Counted from the stretch's first letter, positions 41,850-52,085 are shown. The stretch is DNA of 64,000 bases from Bacillus sp. CH140a_4T (GCF_008923725.1 NZ_WBPF01000013.1:558001-622000); one strand, 5' to 3'. Numbers and translations: made by a program. The notes: generated from the letters alone by a model not told the origin.

Positions 41850-44168
41850 TCTATTATGTGTTTCATCATATGTGATTTTGCTACGAAAGGTTCCCCTTTC
41901 CCCTTTAAAAACATAGGAAATAGCACCTTGCTTATCCGTGCGCCATATTTCAATCCCCATCTTCTCAAAACGCTCTATAACTTCCTTATGAGGGTGCCCA
42001 TACCTATTACGCTCACCGGCAGAAATAATCGCTATATTAGGCTGTACGATGCTCAGAAAAGGCGCTATAGACGACGTGTTACTCCCGTGATGAGCAACCT
42101 TTAAAACATCCGCCCGTAACTCTGGATACGCCGCTACTAAAAAATTCTCTCCTTCTTCTTCTAAATCACCTGTAAATAGCCACGTTATCCCTCCTAACTT
42201 TGCCCACACTACAATTGAAGCGTTATTTTCACTTCTTTCCTTTCCTGTTGGAGCTAGTACGAAAAATTCCGCTTCATTTACGCCCCAACTCTCTCCTTCT
42301 CCCACTTCTCTTATTTTCACTTTCTTTTCTAACGCCTGTTTCTTTACTACTTTTTCTAATACTGGATCTTGTTCCTTTCGGCCAAATACGACTTCTTTTA
42401 CGGTTATATTTGATAATAACTCTTGCGCAGCACCTATATGATCCGCATCGCCATGCGTTACGATTAATTTATCGATTTTTTTAATACCTTCCTTTTGTAA
42501 ATACGGAATCAAAATATCATTTCCGACAGAAAATTCATGCTTTTTTAGTTGCCATTCTTCTTTGTTTACACGAATTGTTCCACCAGTATCAATGAGGTAA
42601 ATCTCTTTATCGTACGGGAGACGGATTAATATCGCATCTCCCTGTCCAACATCAAGAAATGTAACACTTCCGCTTTCTCGAAAATACGGATATACATAAT
42701 GACATGTACTAATAAATAGAAATATACCTGAAGCTATACACATAATTCCCTTCGACATTCGCCTTTCCCAAACCATCAATATACTAATAATACTCACGCA
42801 ATATAGGGCTACAAGAAGTAGAGGTGTTTGCCCGAAATTAAGACGGATAAATGGCAATTTTTCACAATAACTTAAAAAATCATTAGAAAGATTCAAACCT
42901 ATTGATAGTACATTCGCAAGTCCTTTTGCAAGAAATGGGACGATCGGTATACATACCAAAATGATAATACTACACGGCAATACAATGAGAGATAAAAACG
43001 GAACGTATAGGATATTAAGAAAAATACTATATGGAGAAAAATAACCGAAGTGATATAACAAAATTGGAGTACTAACGAGCTGTGAAATAAAAGAAATATA
43101 AATAGAATTTCGGATTACTCCATTACTATTCTCTAGTAAAAGCGGGGCAGATAAAAGTAAAGCAAAACTACCAACGAAAGAAAACTGAAAACCAATATTA
43201 AACACGAGATATGGATCAAATATAAGCATACATATAGCTGTTACACTTAAAGCATCTAAGCTAGATAAACGAATAGAACACATAAAAGCAATCAACATTA
43301 AAACACCTGTTATAGAAGCTCTTATAACAGACGGTGACGCTCCTGCTAAAATCATATATAGAGGAATACAGAAGATAAGACATACTGTCGCTACCTCCCT
43401 CGTCACACCACTTCTTAGCAAAATAAAATACACGATCACCATTAACAATACGATATGCGATCCTGAAATCGCCAACAAATGTACAAGACCAAATTGCTGA
43501 TATTGCTCTTCAACTTCATACGTCATTTGTTGTCTATCACCAAATACTAATGCATTCATAAAAGCACCTGATTGCCCTGGAAACATTTCTGTAATGCCCG
43601 AGATCGCTTGCTGCCTTAAAAGAAGGATCCATTGCACGAGTGACAATGATGTTTTATGGCATTCAGAAATATATGTAGCCTCCAATATGAAATGAATATT
43701 TTGCTTATACAAATAATCACGATAATTAAAACCATGAAAATTCCGAGCTATTGGCGGTTCTTTCCTCTCACCTTCGAATACACATGATGCTCCTGCATGT
43801 AATCGTCGCAGTTGTTTCTTTTCCGAGGCTGATTTAATTTTGTAACTTAACTGCACTATATTTTTATACTGATCTTCAACTTGAAATGATAGGCGATCCC
43901 CGTTAATAAGAGGTGTATTGTATATCACTCCTCTTGTAGCTTCGTAGGACTCTCCTAGAGGCTTATTTTGCCCTTGAATATACATAGTGTACATAGCGCC
44001 ACTAAAACACGCTATCATACAATAAAGGAAGGTTTTACGCGAAGTACGATACAAACAAAAGAAAACATATAGAACAAGACAACAAATCAGCAATAAAACC
44101 GAAGAGGAGAAGGCAATTGCAATCCCTATGATAAATGAGATTGCAACATAGCCCCATTGTCCTTGCAA
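41847..44168 (-). CDS. comEC: ComEC, DNA uptake channel protein
   Basis: A 773-residue polytopic protein. The N-terminal part has several helices and an OB-like loop, residues about 190-490 form the competence domain with many helices, and residues about 500-750 are a metallo-beta-lactamase-like domain with VTHGDADHIG near 567 and HHGSNTSS near 690, proposed as the nuclease that degrades one strand. It moves ssDNA into the cytosol. Follows comEB by 14 bp. The frame is intact. Confidence 0.94.
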   Translation of the reverse strand: MQGQWGYVAISFIIGIAIAFSSSVLLLICCLVLYVFFCLYRTSRKTFLYCMIACFSGAMYTMYIQGQNKPLGESYEATRGVIYNTPLINGDRLSFQVEDQYKNIVQLSYKIKSASEKKQLRRLHAGASCVFEGERKEPPIARNFHGFNYRDYLYKQNIHFILEATYISECHKTSLSLVQWILLLRQQAISGITEMFPGQSGAFMNALVFGDRQQMTYEVEEQYQQFGLVHLLAISGSHIVLLMVIVYFILLRSGVTREVATVCLIFCIPLYMILAGASPSVIRASITGVLMLIAFMCSIRLSSLDALSVTAICMLIFDPYLVFNIGFQFSFVGSFALLLSAPLLLENSNGVIRNSIYISFISQLVSTPILLYHFGYFSPYSIFLNILYVPFLSLIVLPCSIIILVCIPIVPFLAKGLANVLSIGLNLSNDFLSYCEKLPFIRLNFGQTPLLLVALYCVSIISILMVWERRMSKGIMCIASGIFLFISTCHYVYPYFRESGSVTFLDVGQGDAILIRLPYDKEIYLIDTGGTIRVNKEEWQLKKHEFSVGNDILIPYLQKEGIKKIDKLIVTHGDADHIGAAQELLSNITVKEVVFGRKEQDPVLEKVVKKQALEKKVKIREVGEGESWGVNEAEFFVLAPTGKERSENNASIVVWAKLGGITWLFTGDLEEEGENFLVAAYPELRADVLKVAHHGSNTSSIAPFLSIVQPNIAIISAGERNRYGHPHKEVIERFEKMGIEIWRTDKQGAISYVFKGERGTFRSKITYDETHNR

Positions 44169-44182
44169 TTCATACTCACTCC

Positions 44183-44749
44183 TTATAGCATCATTTTTGC
44201 TTTCGTGAATACATACTGTAATTCTGCCATTGATAAGTTTTCTTTTTCTAAAGATGCAAATAGTTCTTTTAACTCCATATGACGCTTTTGATCCTCTAAT
44301 GCTGCAATATTATATTCTAGCGGAACGTGTTTCACTGTTACATTCGCTTTTTCAAATAACTCTACGGCATATGGATGATTTTTATAATCCTGCGCATAAT
44401 AAACTGCTGTAATACCACTTTGAATAATCGCCTTACAGCATTGTAAACAAGGGAAATGCGTAACATAAATTTCCGCTTCCTCCGTTTTTACACCAAACTT
44501 TGCACATTGTAATAAAGCATTCATTTCTGCGTGAATTGTACGAACACAATGATTATCAATAACGTAGCATCCATCATCTATACAATGTACACCACCTTTA
44601 ATTGAACCATTATATCCACCAGCAATAATTCGTTTATCACGAACGATTGTCGCTCCTACTGCAAGCCTTGTACATGTACTACGTAAAGATAGCAGATGGC
44701 TTTGTGTCATAAAATATTGATCCCATGAAATTCGTTCCATATTTTTCAC
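44183..44749 (-). CDS. comEB: ComEB, dCMP deaminase family protein
   Basis: A 188-residue zinc deaminase family protein with HAEMNALLQC near 73 and FPCLQCCKAII near 99. Family members deaminate dCMP; the part played in competence is minor or regulatory in B. subtilis. It lies between comEA and comEC. Confidence 0.93.
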   Translation of the reverse strand: MKNMERISWDQYFMTQSHLLSLRSTCTRLAVGATIVRDKRIIAGGYNGSIKGGVHCIDDGCYVIDNHCVRTIHAEMNALLQCAKFGVKTEEAEIYVTHFPCLQCCKAIIQSGITAVYYAQDYKNHPYAVELFEKANVTVKHVPLEYNIAALEDQKRHMELKELFASLEKENLSMAELQYVFTKAKMML

Positions 44750-44803
44750 CTACTTTTTTGTCTACTTGTAGTGTAGCGAATGAAGAAAAACTTCGTCAAT
44801 CTT

Positions 44804-45403
44804 TTACGGAATAATAATTTGATCTTTTATTTTTTCCAATGACTTCACACCGATCCCATCAATCTCTAACAAATCCTCTATTTTCTGAAAAGGACCATGT
44901 TCTTCTCGATATTTCAAAATACTTTCTGCTTTCCGAGAACCAATACCTGTAATTTTTTCAAGTTGTTCTTTAGAAGCTGCATTTATTTGAACTTTCCCCT
45001 CTTCCTTTGAAACAGCAGCTACTTCTTGCACTTGCTCGCTTTTATTCGGTACATAAAGAATCATTTGGTCTTGTACCATTTGTGCTAAATTTACCTTCAT
45101 CCTGTCTGCCTCGGGCAAAAAACCACCTGCCTTCTCAATAGCATCCTTGACCCGGTCCCCTTCTTTCATTTCATACACTCCCTCTTTAACAACAGCCCCT
45201 TTCATATCAATTACAATTATTTTTTTCTGCTGCTTTGTATCCGATATTTTCGGTTTACTTTTTTTCTCCATCTCTTTCGCTTGAACATCCGTTACAATGA
45301 TCGATTGCTCTGTATGCTCGTTTGTTTTCCAGAAAAGAAGAAAAAGTACAGTTCCAATAATAGCTACTAATCCTAACCATTTCTTTGGAAAATCCCACAT
45401 CAT
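44804..45403 (-). CDS. comEA: ComEA, DNA receptor for competence
   Basis: A 199-residue protein: membrane helix at about 11-25, flexible linker, an SLBB-like domain near 62-118 (IVIDMKGAVVKEGVYEM), and two helix-hairpin-helix motifs at the C-terminus (VQINAASKEQLEKITGIGSR and IDGIGVKSLEKI) that bind DNA at the cell surface. It starts the comEA-EB-EC operon and is divergent from comER. I found no clear ComK box upstream. Confidence 0.93.
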   Translation of the reverse strand: MMWDFPKKWLGLVAIIGTVLFLLFWKTNEHTEQSIIVTDVQAKEMEKKSKPKISDTKQQKKIIVIDMKGAVVKEGVYEMKEGDRVKDAIEKAGGFLPEADRMKVNLAQMVQDQMILYVPNKSEQVQEVAAVSKEEGKVQINAASKEQLEKITGIGSRKAESILKYREEHGPFQKIEDLLEIDGIGVKSLEKIKDQIIIP

Positions 45404-45480
45404 TTTTCACCTCTAATCATAAATTTATAACATCATTCATATTGTTTAGGAGAAAGCTGTTACGAAGGAGGGATGAAACA

Positions 45481-46308
45481 TTGAACATAGGAATTATAGG
45501 GACAGGGAACATGGGGAATATACTAATCGACGCATTTTTAGAAACCCGTGCTGTCAAACCTTCGTGCCTTACAATCATTAATCGAACGCCCGCCAAAGCA
45601 TATCATATAAAGGAAAAATACCCTTCTGTTCATATAGCCAAAACTATTGATGAGGTAATCGAACGATCACATCTTATTTTTATTTGCGTAAAGCCGATAG
45701 ATATATACCCGATCCTACAAAAATACGCCGAACATTTTTCTGATGAAAAGTGCTTAGTTTCTATCACAAGTCCAATATCTCCATCACAATTAGAGACACT
45801 TGTACCTTGCCACGTTGCCCGTATTATTCCAAGCATTACAAACCGCGCCCTGTCTGGCGCATCACTATTTACGTTTGGAAGTAAATGCTCTGAAGAGTGG
45901 CAACAAAAACTATTTCGCCTATTCAAAAAAATTTCTACTCCCCTTGTAATAGAAGAAGATATAACGCGCGTTTCATCTGATATAGCAAGCTGCGGCCCTG
46001 CATTCTTTAGTTATTTATTACAAGGTTTCATTAACGCTGCTGTAGATAAAACAAATATTACACATGAAGAAGCCACTACTTTAGTAAGTGAAATGGTCGT
46101 TGGAATGGGGAAATTACTTGAAAAAGGGATTTTCACATTGCCTACTTTACAAGAAAAAGTATGTGTGAAAGGCGGCGTTACAGGAGAAGGTATTCGTGTT
46201 TTAGAAGAACATGTTGGAGATATGTTTCATAAATTAATCGAGCGGACACACGAGAAATTTGATGAAGATTTAAAATGCGTTGATCAGCAATTCAATAAAC
46301 ACACATAA
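45481..46308 (+). CDS. comER: ComER, pyrroline-5-carboxylate reductase-like protein
   Basis: A 275-residue protein with the Rossmann motif IGIIGTGNMGN at the start and the P5C reductase-type C-terminal dimer domain (VTGEGIRVLEEH). Translation should begin at the TTG at 45481, eight bases after GGAGGG, since an ATG just after the RBS leads to an immediate stop. In B. subtilis ComER is divergent from comEA and not needed for competence; in the cereus group it has been linked to sporulation and biofilm control. Confidence 0.9.
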   Translation: MNIGIIGTGNMGNILIDAFLETRAVKPSCLTIINRTPAKAYHIKEKYPSVHIAKTIDEVIERSHLIFICVKPIDIYPILQKYAEHFSDEKCLVSITSPISPSQLETLVPCHVARIIPSITNRALSGASLFTFGSKCSEEWQQKLFRLFKKISTPLVIEEDITRVSSDIASCGPAFFSYLLQGFINAAVDKTNITHEEATTLVSEMVVGMGKLLEKGIFTLPTLQEKVCVKGGVTGEGIRVLEEHVGDMFHKLIERTHEKFDEDLKCVDQQFNKHT

Positions 46309-46446
46309 TAAATACGTCATCGTCATTCCAATTCCTTTTTATAAATACTTACTTTTTTACATTACATTTTCACTTAAACTAGTATTTTCACACTTCACGT
46401 ATATCATCTTCTTATTATTCTAGAACAAAAATTACAGCTTCTTTAC

Positions 46447-46480
46447 AAAACAAAAGCAACCTTCTCGGTTGCTTTTGTTT
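46447..46480 (-). terminator. Terminator of the yqeM operon
   Basis: Stem AAACAAAAGCAACC / GGTTGCTTTTGTTT with a minus-strand T run, at the yqeM stop. Confidence 0.8.
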
Positions 46481-47229
46481 TACCCGTTTTTCTTCGCCAT
46501 GAAGAAAATACGTTCTGTTTGTTCGGTAACTTCAAGTCTCTCAAAGTCACCAGTCACGCGAAGCACTGTAAAACCAGCTTCTTCAAGCCATTTCGTTAAC
46601 TCTTCAACCTGATATGCACGTTGCACGTGACATTCGTCAAAGCGATGGTACACATCTTCTTCTGGGTCTTGAACAAAGAATGTTAAATCATGTTCTACAC
46701 TATTTGATTCTTCACCAGGGAAGCAATTCCAAATAAGAGATATTTCTTCTCCATTCACTGTGTATGTTTCATTTTGAAATACATGATGTATTTTATATAA
46801 AGAATGTACATCAAATAAAAACAAACCATCTTGACGTAAATGGTGAAACACTCTTCGAAATGTTTCTTGCACTCCATCTTCTTGCAATACATAATTTAAT
46901 GAATCACAAAAGATAGTTACACAGTCAAACTCACCCGGAACATCAAGCTCTCGCATGTCTTGTTGGTAAAAAGGAATAAAATATCCTTCTCCGCCTAATT
47001 TTTGCTGAGCGACCGTTAACATTTCTTCTGAAAGATCAACACCGATTAAATCGTAACCCTTTTGTACAAGCGGAAGTGTTACATTACCAGTACCGCATGC
47101 TACATCAAGAATCTTCGCCTCTTTCATATCCGCTTGTTGTAAACTTTCCTCTGTGAATTCCACCCATTTATCATAAGGAACATCATTCATTAGTTCGTCG
47201 TACAACAATGCAAATTGTTCGTATTTCAT
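46480..47229 (-). CDS. yqeM: YqeM, SAM-dependent methyltransferase
   Basis: A 249-residue class I methyltransferase with ILDVACGTGNVTLPL near 40 and FDCVTIFCDSLNY near 103. Substrate unknown. It overlaps rsfS by four bases at the end of the yqeG-yqeM string. Confidence 0.88.
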   Translation of the reverse strand: MKYEQFALLYDELMNDVPYDKWVEFTEESLQQADMKEAKILDVACGTGNVTLPLVQKGYDLIGVDLSEEMLTVAQQKLGGEGYFIPFYQQDMRELDVPGEFDCVTIFCDSLNYVLQEDGVQETFRRVFHHLRQDGLFLFDVHSLYKIHHVFQNETYTVNGEEISLIWNCFPGEESNSVEHDLTFFVQDPEEDVYHRFDECHVQRAYQVEELTKWLEEAGFTVLRVTGDFERLEVTEQTERIFFMAKKNG

Positions 47230-47582
47230 TGGTCTAGCTCGTCTGTAATATCCTCACGCGGCACATCGCCCCAAAGACGCTCTAAGTTATAGTGATTACG
47301 CTCATCTTTATGGAATACATGAGCAACTACATCTCCAAGGTCAACTAATACCCAGCGTGCTTCGTCAAAACCTTCCATACGTTGTACGTCGATTTGGAAC
47401 TCATGTGCTTTTGATTTAATTTCACGTGCAATTGCTTGCACTTGCTTATCTGAGTTACCGTGACAAATAATGAAATAATCTGCAATTGGTGAAATACCTT
47501 GCATATTTAGGACAACCATATCTTCTGCTCTCTTATCATCAGCCGCTTTTGCTGCTAATACTAATAAATCTTTATCGTTCAT
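47226..47582 (-). CDS. rsfS: Ribosomal silencing factor RsfS
   Basis: A 118-residue RsfS/Iojap protein that binds L14 and blocks subunit joining. Conserved IADYFIICHGNSDKQVQAIA near 31 and WVLVDLGDVVAHVF near 82. It overlaps yqeK and yqeM by four bases each. Confidence 0.95.
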   Translation of the reverse strand: MNDKDLLVLAAKAADDKRAEDMVVLNMQGISPIADYFIICHGNSDKQVQAIAREIKSKAHEFQIDVQRMEGFDEARWVLVDLGDVVAHVFHKDERNHYNLERLWGDVPREDITDELDQ

Positions 47583-48148
47583 TTACTAATTTCCTCCTTG
47601 ATAACTGCGTTGTATGTTTGGAATGTTAATGGATAAATCGTTTGATTTTTTTCCATTAAAAATTGAATTGTTCGCTTTAACGCAAATAATAAAGCTTGAT
47701 TTATATCCGCATATGCGAGTTTACGAGCTTCCTCCACCCCTGGAAACTTTCGCCCAGGCTCAATGTAATCAGCTACATAAATTACTTTATCTAACATCGT
47801 CATTTTCTCATGACCACTTGTATGATATGTAATAGCTTGCAGGATTTCAGGATCCGTAATGCCTACTTCTTTTTCTACTAAGTATGCCCCAACAGGTGCA
47901 TGCCATAACTCTTTGTTATAACAAAGTAAATCTTTCGGCAAATCTTCACTTTTAATAATCTCTTCCATCTCAGAAATCGCTCTACACTTCGCATAATCAT
48001 GGAATATAGCCGCAACTTCAGCCTTTTTTTCATCCACACCGTATAACTTAGCAAGTTCAATTGCTGTCTCCATTACACCAATTGTGTGTATATAACGTTT
48101 TTCATGCATTTGTTGTTTGACAATATGAAGTGCTTTCTCACGATTCAT
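47579..48148 (-). CDS. yqeK: YqeK, HD-domain Ap4A hydrolase
   Basis: A 189-residue HD phosphohydrolase with HTIGV near 18, FHDYAK near 47, and the later HTSG and DYIEPG motifs. The family symmetrically cleaves diadenosine tetraphosphate to ADP. The ATG at 48148 (MNREKAL) matches family N-termini; it overlaps the end of nadD by 11 bases. An ATG at 48157 is possible. Confidence 0.9.
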   Translation of the reverse strand: MNREKALHIVKQQMHEKRYIHTIGVMETAIELAKLYGVDEKKAEVAAIFHDYAKCRAISEMEEIIKSEDLPKDLLCYNKELWHAPVGAYLVEKEVGITDPEILQAITYHTSGHEKMTMLDKVIYVADYIEPGRKFPGVEEARKLAYADINQALLFALKRTIQFLMEKNQTIYPLTFQTYNAVIKEEISK

Positions 48149-48707
48149 ACAACCCATTCCTCTCGATATATACCTGTACTTTTTCAGGAAGTAAATATTT
48201 ACATGTTTTCTTCACTTTATATCTCTCACGCAATAAAGATGAAGAAACTGCAAACTCCGGAATTTCCACAGTGGTGATAGGATAAGGTGTACGCAATGTA
48301 TAACCAGGTCTTGCAACCCCAACAAACGTTACAAGATCAAGTAACGCTTCAATGTTATACCACTTTGGTAAATACTCAACCATATCTCCACCAATAATAA
48401 AGTGAAACTGCACATCCGGATACTTCTTCGTCAATTGTAACATAGTGTCATACGTATAAGATGGGCCCTTCCTGCTTAGCTCTTCTAAACAAATAGAAAA
48501 ATGTTCCTCTGCCTCAGTCGCAAGCTCTAACATTTGCAAGCGATTTTCTACACTTGTAATATTCCGCCCTTGTTTATGCGGTGGAATTTGGTTCGGTAAG
48601 AACCATACTTCTTCTAAATTCAAAGCATGATATACTTCATTTGCAATGAGCAAATGTCCATAATGTGGCGGGTCAAATGTACCGCCAATGATGCCAATTT
48701 CCCTCAA
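48138..48707 (-). CDS. nadD: NadD, nicotinate-nucleotide adenylyltransferase
   Basis: A 189-residue nucleotidyltransferase making deamido-NAD from NaMN and [15 protein letters not shown] near 8-19 contains the HxGH site, and [10 protein letters not shown] near 154 is the ISSTxIR-like motif. Linked with yqeK and rsfS as in most Firmicutes. Confidence 0.96.
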   Translation of the reverse strand: MREIGIIGGTFDPPHYGHLLIANEVYHALNLEEVWFLPNQIPPHKQGRNITSVENRLQMLELATEAEEHFSICLEELSRKGPSYTYDTMLQLTKKYPDVQFHFIIGGDMVEYLPKWYNIEALLDLVTFVGVARPGYTLRTPYPITTVEIPEFAVSSSLLRERYKVKKTCKYLLPEKVQVYIERNGLYES

Positions 48708-48818
48708 AAGAAACGCCCCTTCCTTTTACGTACAGCAACTCTCTTCATCCCTATCCGAAGAGAGTTCACTGTTAATAAAAGTTCAATTGGTTTCGCTCTC
48801 TACATCATTACGTACTAA

Positions 48819-48852
48819 CGATAAAAAATAGCATATGCTAGTCTTTTTATCG
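48819..48852 (-). terminator. Terminator of the yqeG-yhbY transcript
   Basis: Long stem CGATAAAAA...GCATATGC...TTTTTATCG just after yhbY. It separates this group from nadD. Confidence 0.75.
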
Positions 48853-49140
48853 TGGAAGTTTAATTTGTTTATTTTCTCTAGATTCTTTGTATAAAACGAT
48901 TGTACTTCCAATTACTTGAACGATTTCAGCACGTGCGCCTTTTGCAAGTTCTTCTGCAACTTCACGACGATCAAATTCACAGTTTTGTAGTACGCTCACT
49001 TTAAATAGTTCACGAACTTCTAATGCTTCTCCAATCTGCTTCACCATATTTTCATTTACGCCACCTTTTCCAACTTGAAAAATCGGTGTTAAATGATGTG
49101 CCTTGGCACGTAAAAATCTTTTTTGTTTTCCTGTTAACAT
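48847..49140 (-). CDS. yhbY: YhbY, RNA-binding CRM-domain protein
   Basis: A 97-residue CRM/YhbY domain protein (LTGKQKRFLRAKAHHL start, VGKGGVNENMVKQI GxxG motif) that binds pre-50S particles. Orthologue of B. subtilis YqeI. Five bases after aroE. Confidence 0.94.
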   Translation of the reverse strand: MLTGKQKRFLRAKAHHLTPIFQVGKGGVNENMVKQIGEALEVRELFKVSVLQNCEFDRREVAEELAKGARAEIVQVIGSTIVLYKESRENKQIKLPR

Positions 49141-49145
49141 ATATG

Positions 49146-49979
49146 TTAGCCTCCAAGCTTTCTTATAACTAATTGTTTCATTCTATCGATATTCGGTACA
49201 CGTCCTGTCCACATTTCAAATGCAAGTGCCCCTTGATAAACAAACATATCAATACCATTTTGAATCATTGCACCTTGCTCGTTTGCCTCACATAAAATTT
49301 TCGTTTCAAATGGATTATAAATTATATCTGATACAATCGTTCCTTTTTTTAACGAAGAAATTTGTAATGGCGTATGTTCGACACGTGGATGCATACCTAT
49401 TGTTGTCGTCTGAATGATAATATCATAATTTCCTTGTTCTTCTGTTGCTTTTTCTAACGGTAAAGCAACAGAATTAACATGAGCCGTACATGCAGCAATA
49501 AGTTCTTTCGCCTTATCTACTGTACGATTAGCTACATCAATCTCTTTCACACCTACATCAGCAAGAGAAAAATAAATAGCTCGACTAGCACCACCTGCGC
49601 CAAGCAATAAAATACGTTTCTCTTGAAGTGGTTCACTACTAACTGCCTGCAGCGCTCGGACAAAACCAATTCCATCTGTATTATAGCCAATCAATTTTCC
49701 ATCCTTATGAACCACTGTATTTACTGCACCAATTTGTTTTGCTAGCGGGTCAATCTCATCCAAATAATCCATAATAGCAACTTTGTGCGGAGTTGTTACA
49801 TTAAATCCTGAAATACCTAATGCTTTTAAACCTCTTACTGCTTCCCCTAGCACTTCCTCTTTAACAAGAAATGCATGATAATGGGCATCCATATTCAAGT
49901 GTTCAAATGCATCGTTATGCATAACGGGTGATAATGAATGTCCAATTGGATTTCCGATTACACCATATAATTGTTTCAT
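49146..49979 (-). CDS. aroE: Shikimate dehydrogenase AroE
   Basis: A 277-residue NADP-dependent enzyme of the shikimate pathway. Substrate site [14 protein letters not shown] near 9-22 and FNVTTPHK near 59 with catalytic Lys; nucleotide loop [12 protein letters not shown] near 124 followed by VANRTVDKA. Between yqeH and yhbY as in B. subtilis. Confidence 0.96.
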   Translation of the reverse strand: MKQLYGVIGNPIGHSLSPVMHNDAFEHLNMDAHYHAFLVKEEVLGEAVRGLKALGISGFNVTTPHKVAIMDYLDEIDPLAKQIGAVNTVVHKDGKLIGYNTDGIGFVRALQAVSSEPLQEKRILLLGAGGASRAIYFSLADVGVKEIDVANRTVDKAKELIAACTAHVNSVALPLEKATEEQGNYDIIIQTTTIGMHPRVEHTPLQISSLKKGTIVSDIIYNPFETKILCEANEQGAMIQNGIDMFVYQGALAFEMWTGRVPNIDRMKQLVIRKLGG

Positions 49980-49994
49980 AAATCCCTCTCCATA

Positions 49995-51101
49995 TTAAAT
50001 TAAAGATTTACGTAGCGAAACACTTACTCCTTTTGGTACGTGTGCAACAATTTTTGCTCCCGGTTCGTTCACAGTAACCCATCCTAATCCAGAGAATACA
50101 ACATCCGTTTTTGGTTCACGAATATTAAATTCGTATTTCACTAGATCTGGCATATTTGCTAATTCTTCTGGTGTTGGCGGGCTTAGTAAATCCCCAGCAT
50201 GATTTTTAAACAATTCATCTGCTTTCTCAAGCTTTGTACGATGGATTGTTAAACGATTCGAGAAGTGACAAGTAAATGCACGACGACCACCACTTACATA
50301 ATCAAAACGTGCCAATCCACTGAAGAATAATGTTTGTTCTTCATTTAATTGGAACACCATCGGCTTAATTTCTTTTGTTGGTGTAATAAGCTTTAAGCTT
50401 TGTTTTCCAACATAATGAGCCATTTGATGGTGGTTAATAATACCTGGCGTATCATATAAAGAAGATTCTTCGTCTAACGGAACATCAATTAAATCAAGTG
50501 TTGTTCCTGGGAAATGAGATGTTGTAATTACATTTTCAGTCTCATCACTAAATTCTTTAATCATACGATTAATAAATGTTGATTTTCCTACATTCGTACA
50601 TCCTACAACGTAAACATCTTTTCCGCCGCGGTAATACTCAATAGCATCTGCCAGTTCAGCAATCCCTTGCCCTTTCTCTGCACTAATTAAAAAGACATCT
50701 TCTGGCTTTAATCCTAGCTGCTTTGCACTATAGCGCATCCAATGCTTTACTTTATCATGTTTTACTGACTTAGGAATTAAATCAGCTTTATTTCCAACAA
50801 GTAATACTTTATTATTTCCCACGAAACGATGTAAGCCAGGTAACCAGCTACCATTAAAATCAAAAATATCTACAATCTTAACTACTAACGCATCTGATTT
50901 TCCAATTCCATTTAGAATACGTAGGAAGTCATCATCTGTTAATGATACATCTTGAATTTCGTTGTAATGTTTCAAGCGAAAACAGCGTTGACAAATTACT
51001 TGTTCTTTCTCTAAAGATGAGGTAGGAGCATATCCCACTTCGTTTTTATCTTCTGTTTGAATTTCTACACCGCAACCAATACATTTAATTGTTTCAGTCA
51101 A
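49995..51101 (-). CDS. yqeH: YqeH, circularly permuted GTPase in 30S assembly
   Basis: A 368-residue GTPase with permuted motif order: NKADL (G4) near 107 and SAEKG (G5) near 140 come before GCTNVGKST (G1) near 166 and DTPG (G3) near 217. The N-terminal zinc finger is C7IGC and CQRC near 37-40. Needed for 16S maturation in B. subtilis. Three bases after yqeG. Confidence 0.95.
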   Translation of the reverse strand: MTETIKCIGCGVEIQTEDKNEVGYAPTSSLEKEQVICQRCFRLKHYNEIQDVSLTDDDFLRILNGIGKSDALVVKIVDIFDFNGSWLPGLHRFVGNNKVLLVGNKADLIPKSVKHDKVKHWMRYSAKQLGLKPEDVFLISAEKGQGIAELADAIEYYRGGKDVYVVGCTNVGKSTFINRMIKEFSDETENVITTSHFPGTTLDLIDVPLDEESSLYDTPGIINHHQMAHYVGKQSLKLITPTKEIKPMVFQLNEEQTLFFSGLARFDYVSGGRRAFTCHFSNRLTIHRTKLEKADELFKNHAGDLLSPPTPEELANMPDLVKYEFNIREPKTDVVFSGLGWVTVNEPGAKIVAHVPKGVSVSLRKSLI

Positions 51102-51104
51102 ACT

Positions 51105-51617
51105 TTATTCCTCCCAGTTAATTAAACCTTTTTTCTTCATATTTCTCATAATTCTTCGTTCAATTTTTCGATTAAAGCGCGTTACTAATCCGTCCGTTTG
51201 TGCTACCGGTACAACTAAAATTGTATGAAGTCCCACTCGGTTTCCACCTAACACATCCGTTAGTAACTGATCCCCAATTACTACAACTTCATCTGGTTGC
51301 AGATGCATCTCTTGTATCGCACGCTTAAATGCACGAACAAATGGTTTACGCGCACTATGAATAAATGGAATACCTAATGGATCAGCAAAGTCTTTCACAC
51401 GTTGCTCATTATTATTTGAAACGACCGTTACTTGAATGCCTTGCTCTTTCATTTCCAAAAACCATTCTTCAAGTTGCGGCGTTGCATTTGGACGATCCCA
51501 TTCAATTAAAGTGTTATCTAAATCAGTAATAACACCTTTAATTCCACGTTTTTTCAAATCTTCTGGTTGAACATGATATACATTTTTCACATATTCATTT
51601 GGTAAAAATAACTTCAA
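51105..51617 (-). CDS. yqeG: YqeG, HAD-superfamily phosphatase
   Basis: A 170-residue HAD IIIA phosphatase with DLDNTLIEW near 33 as the nucleophile motif, VVSNN near 64 and VIGDQLLTDVLGG near 117. Substrate unknown; the eukaryotic relative Gep4/PTPMT is a phosphatidylglycerophosphate phosphatase. First gene of the yqeG-yqeH-aroE-yhbY string, divergent from sda. Confidence 0.92.
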   Translation of the reverse strand: MKLFLPNEYVKNVYHVQPEDLKKRGIKGVITDLDNTLIEWDRPNATPQLEEWFLEMKEQGIQVTVVSNNNEQRVKDFADPLGIPFIHSARKPFVRAFKRAIQEMHLQPDEVVVIGDQLLTDVLGGNRVGLHTILVVPVAQTDGLVTRFNRKIERRIMRNMKKKGLINWEE

Positions 51618-51681
51618 TTTCTTTCACCTCTTTGAGGAGTTTTCATAAAAATTTTTCGACAACATATTTCGATATATAACC

Positions 51682-51780
51682 TGTGGATAAAATTGTACAC
51701 ATTTTCCACATTAATTTTTCAGTCAATTTGGAATTTACTAACATTCTATACACATTTTATCCACCTAGGTATGTGGATAA
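51682..51780. promoter_or_regulatory. DnaA-box cluster between yqeG and sda
   Basis: Two perfect DnaA boxes TGTGGATAA at 51682-51690 and 51772-51780, plus near matches TTATCCACC (51757-51765), TTTTCCACA (51702-51710) and CTATACACA (51746-51754), in 99 bp. In B. subtilis DnaA activates sda from such sites, linking replication status to the sporulation checkpoint. Confidence 0.85.
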
Positions 51781-51864
51781 CCACCCGTTTGTGACTGTCA
51801 TATTTTTTTGGTACATTAAATGCAACAACGAATCAATCCTTATATTATTAGGAGGTGACTCACC

Positions 51865-52020
51865 TTGAAAACAAAACATATGGAACAGTTATCTACTGAG
51901 TTACTCACTGAGTCTTATTATAAAGCAAAAGAACTAAAATTAAATCCCGACTTCATTTTACTTATAAAACAAGAAATGATTAGACGCTCATTAGAGGACA
52001 AGCTTGTCAAATCGTCTTGA
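51865..52020 (+). CDS. sda: Sda, sporulation checkpoint inhibitor
   Basis: A 51-residue helical hairpin protein with [16 protein letters not shown] and [18 protein letters not shown], closely resembling B. subtilis Sda, which binds the sensor kinase KinA and blocks its autophosphorylation when DNA replication is disturbed. The TTG at 51865 follows AGGAGG; an ATG at 51880 gives 46 residues, the B. subtilis length, but has no RBS. DnaA boxes lie upstream. Confidence 0.9.
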   Translation: MKTKHMEQLSTELLTESYYKAKELKLNPDFILLIKQEMIRRSLEDKLVKSS

Positions 52021-52026
52021 TTACAT

Positions 52027-52047
52027 ATAAAGTGAAATTTTAATGAG
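52027..52047. repeat. Short bcr1-like end fragment
   Basis: ATAAAGTGAAATTTTAATGA nearly equals the ATAAAGTGAAACTTTAATCA end of the copy at 5260. It lies just before the sda/psd terminator. Confidence 0.4.
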
Positions 52048-52056
52048 CTAACTTGT

Positions 52057-52085
52057 AAAAAGAGCCATCCTGCGATGGCTCTCGA
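52057..52085. terminator. Hairpin between sda and psd
   Basis: Stem AGAGCCATC / GATGGCTCT with a four-base loop between convergent genes; T runs are modest. Confidence 0.65.

Noticed and set aside
45404..45480. ComK box between comEA and comER
   Set aside because: No arrangement of AAAA-N5-TTTT pairs with the right spacing was found.
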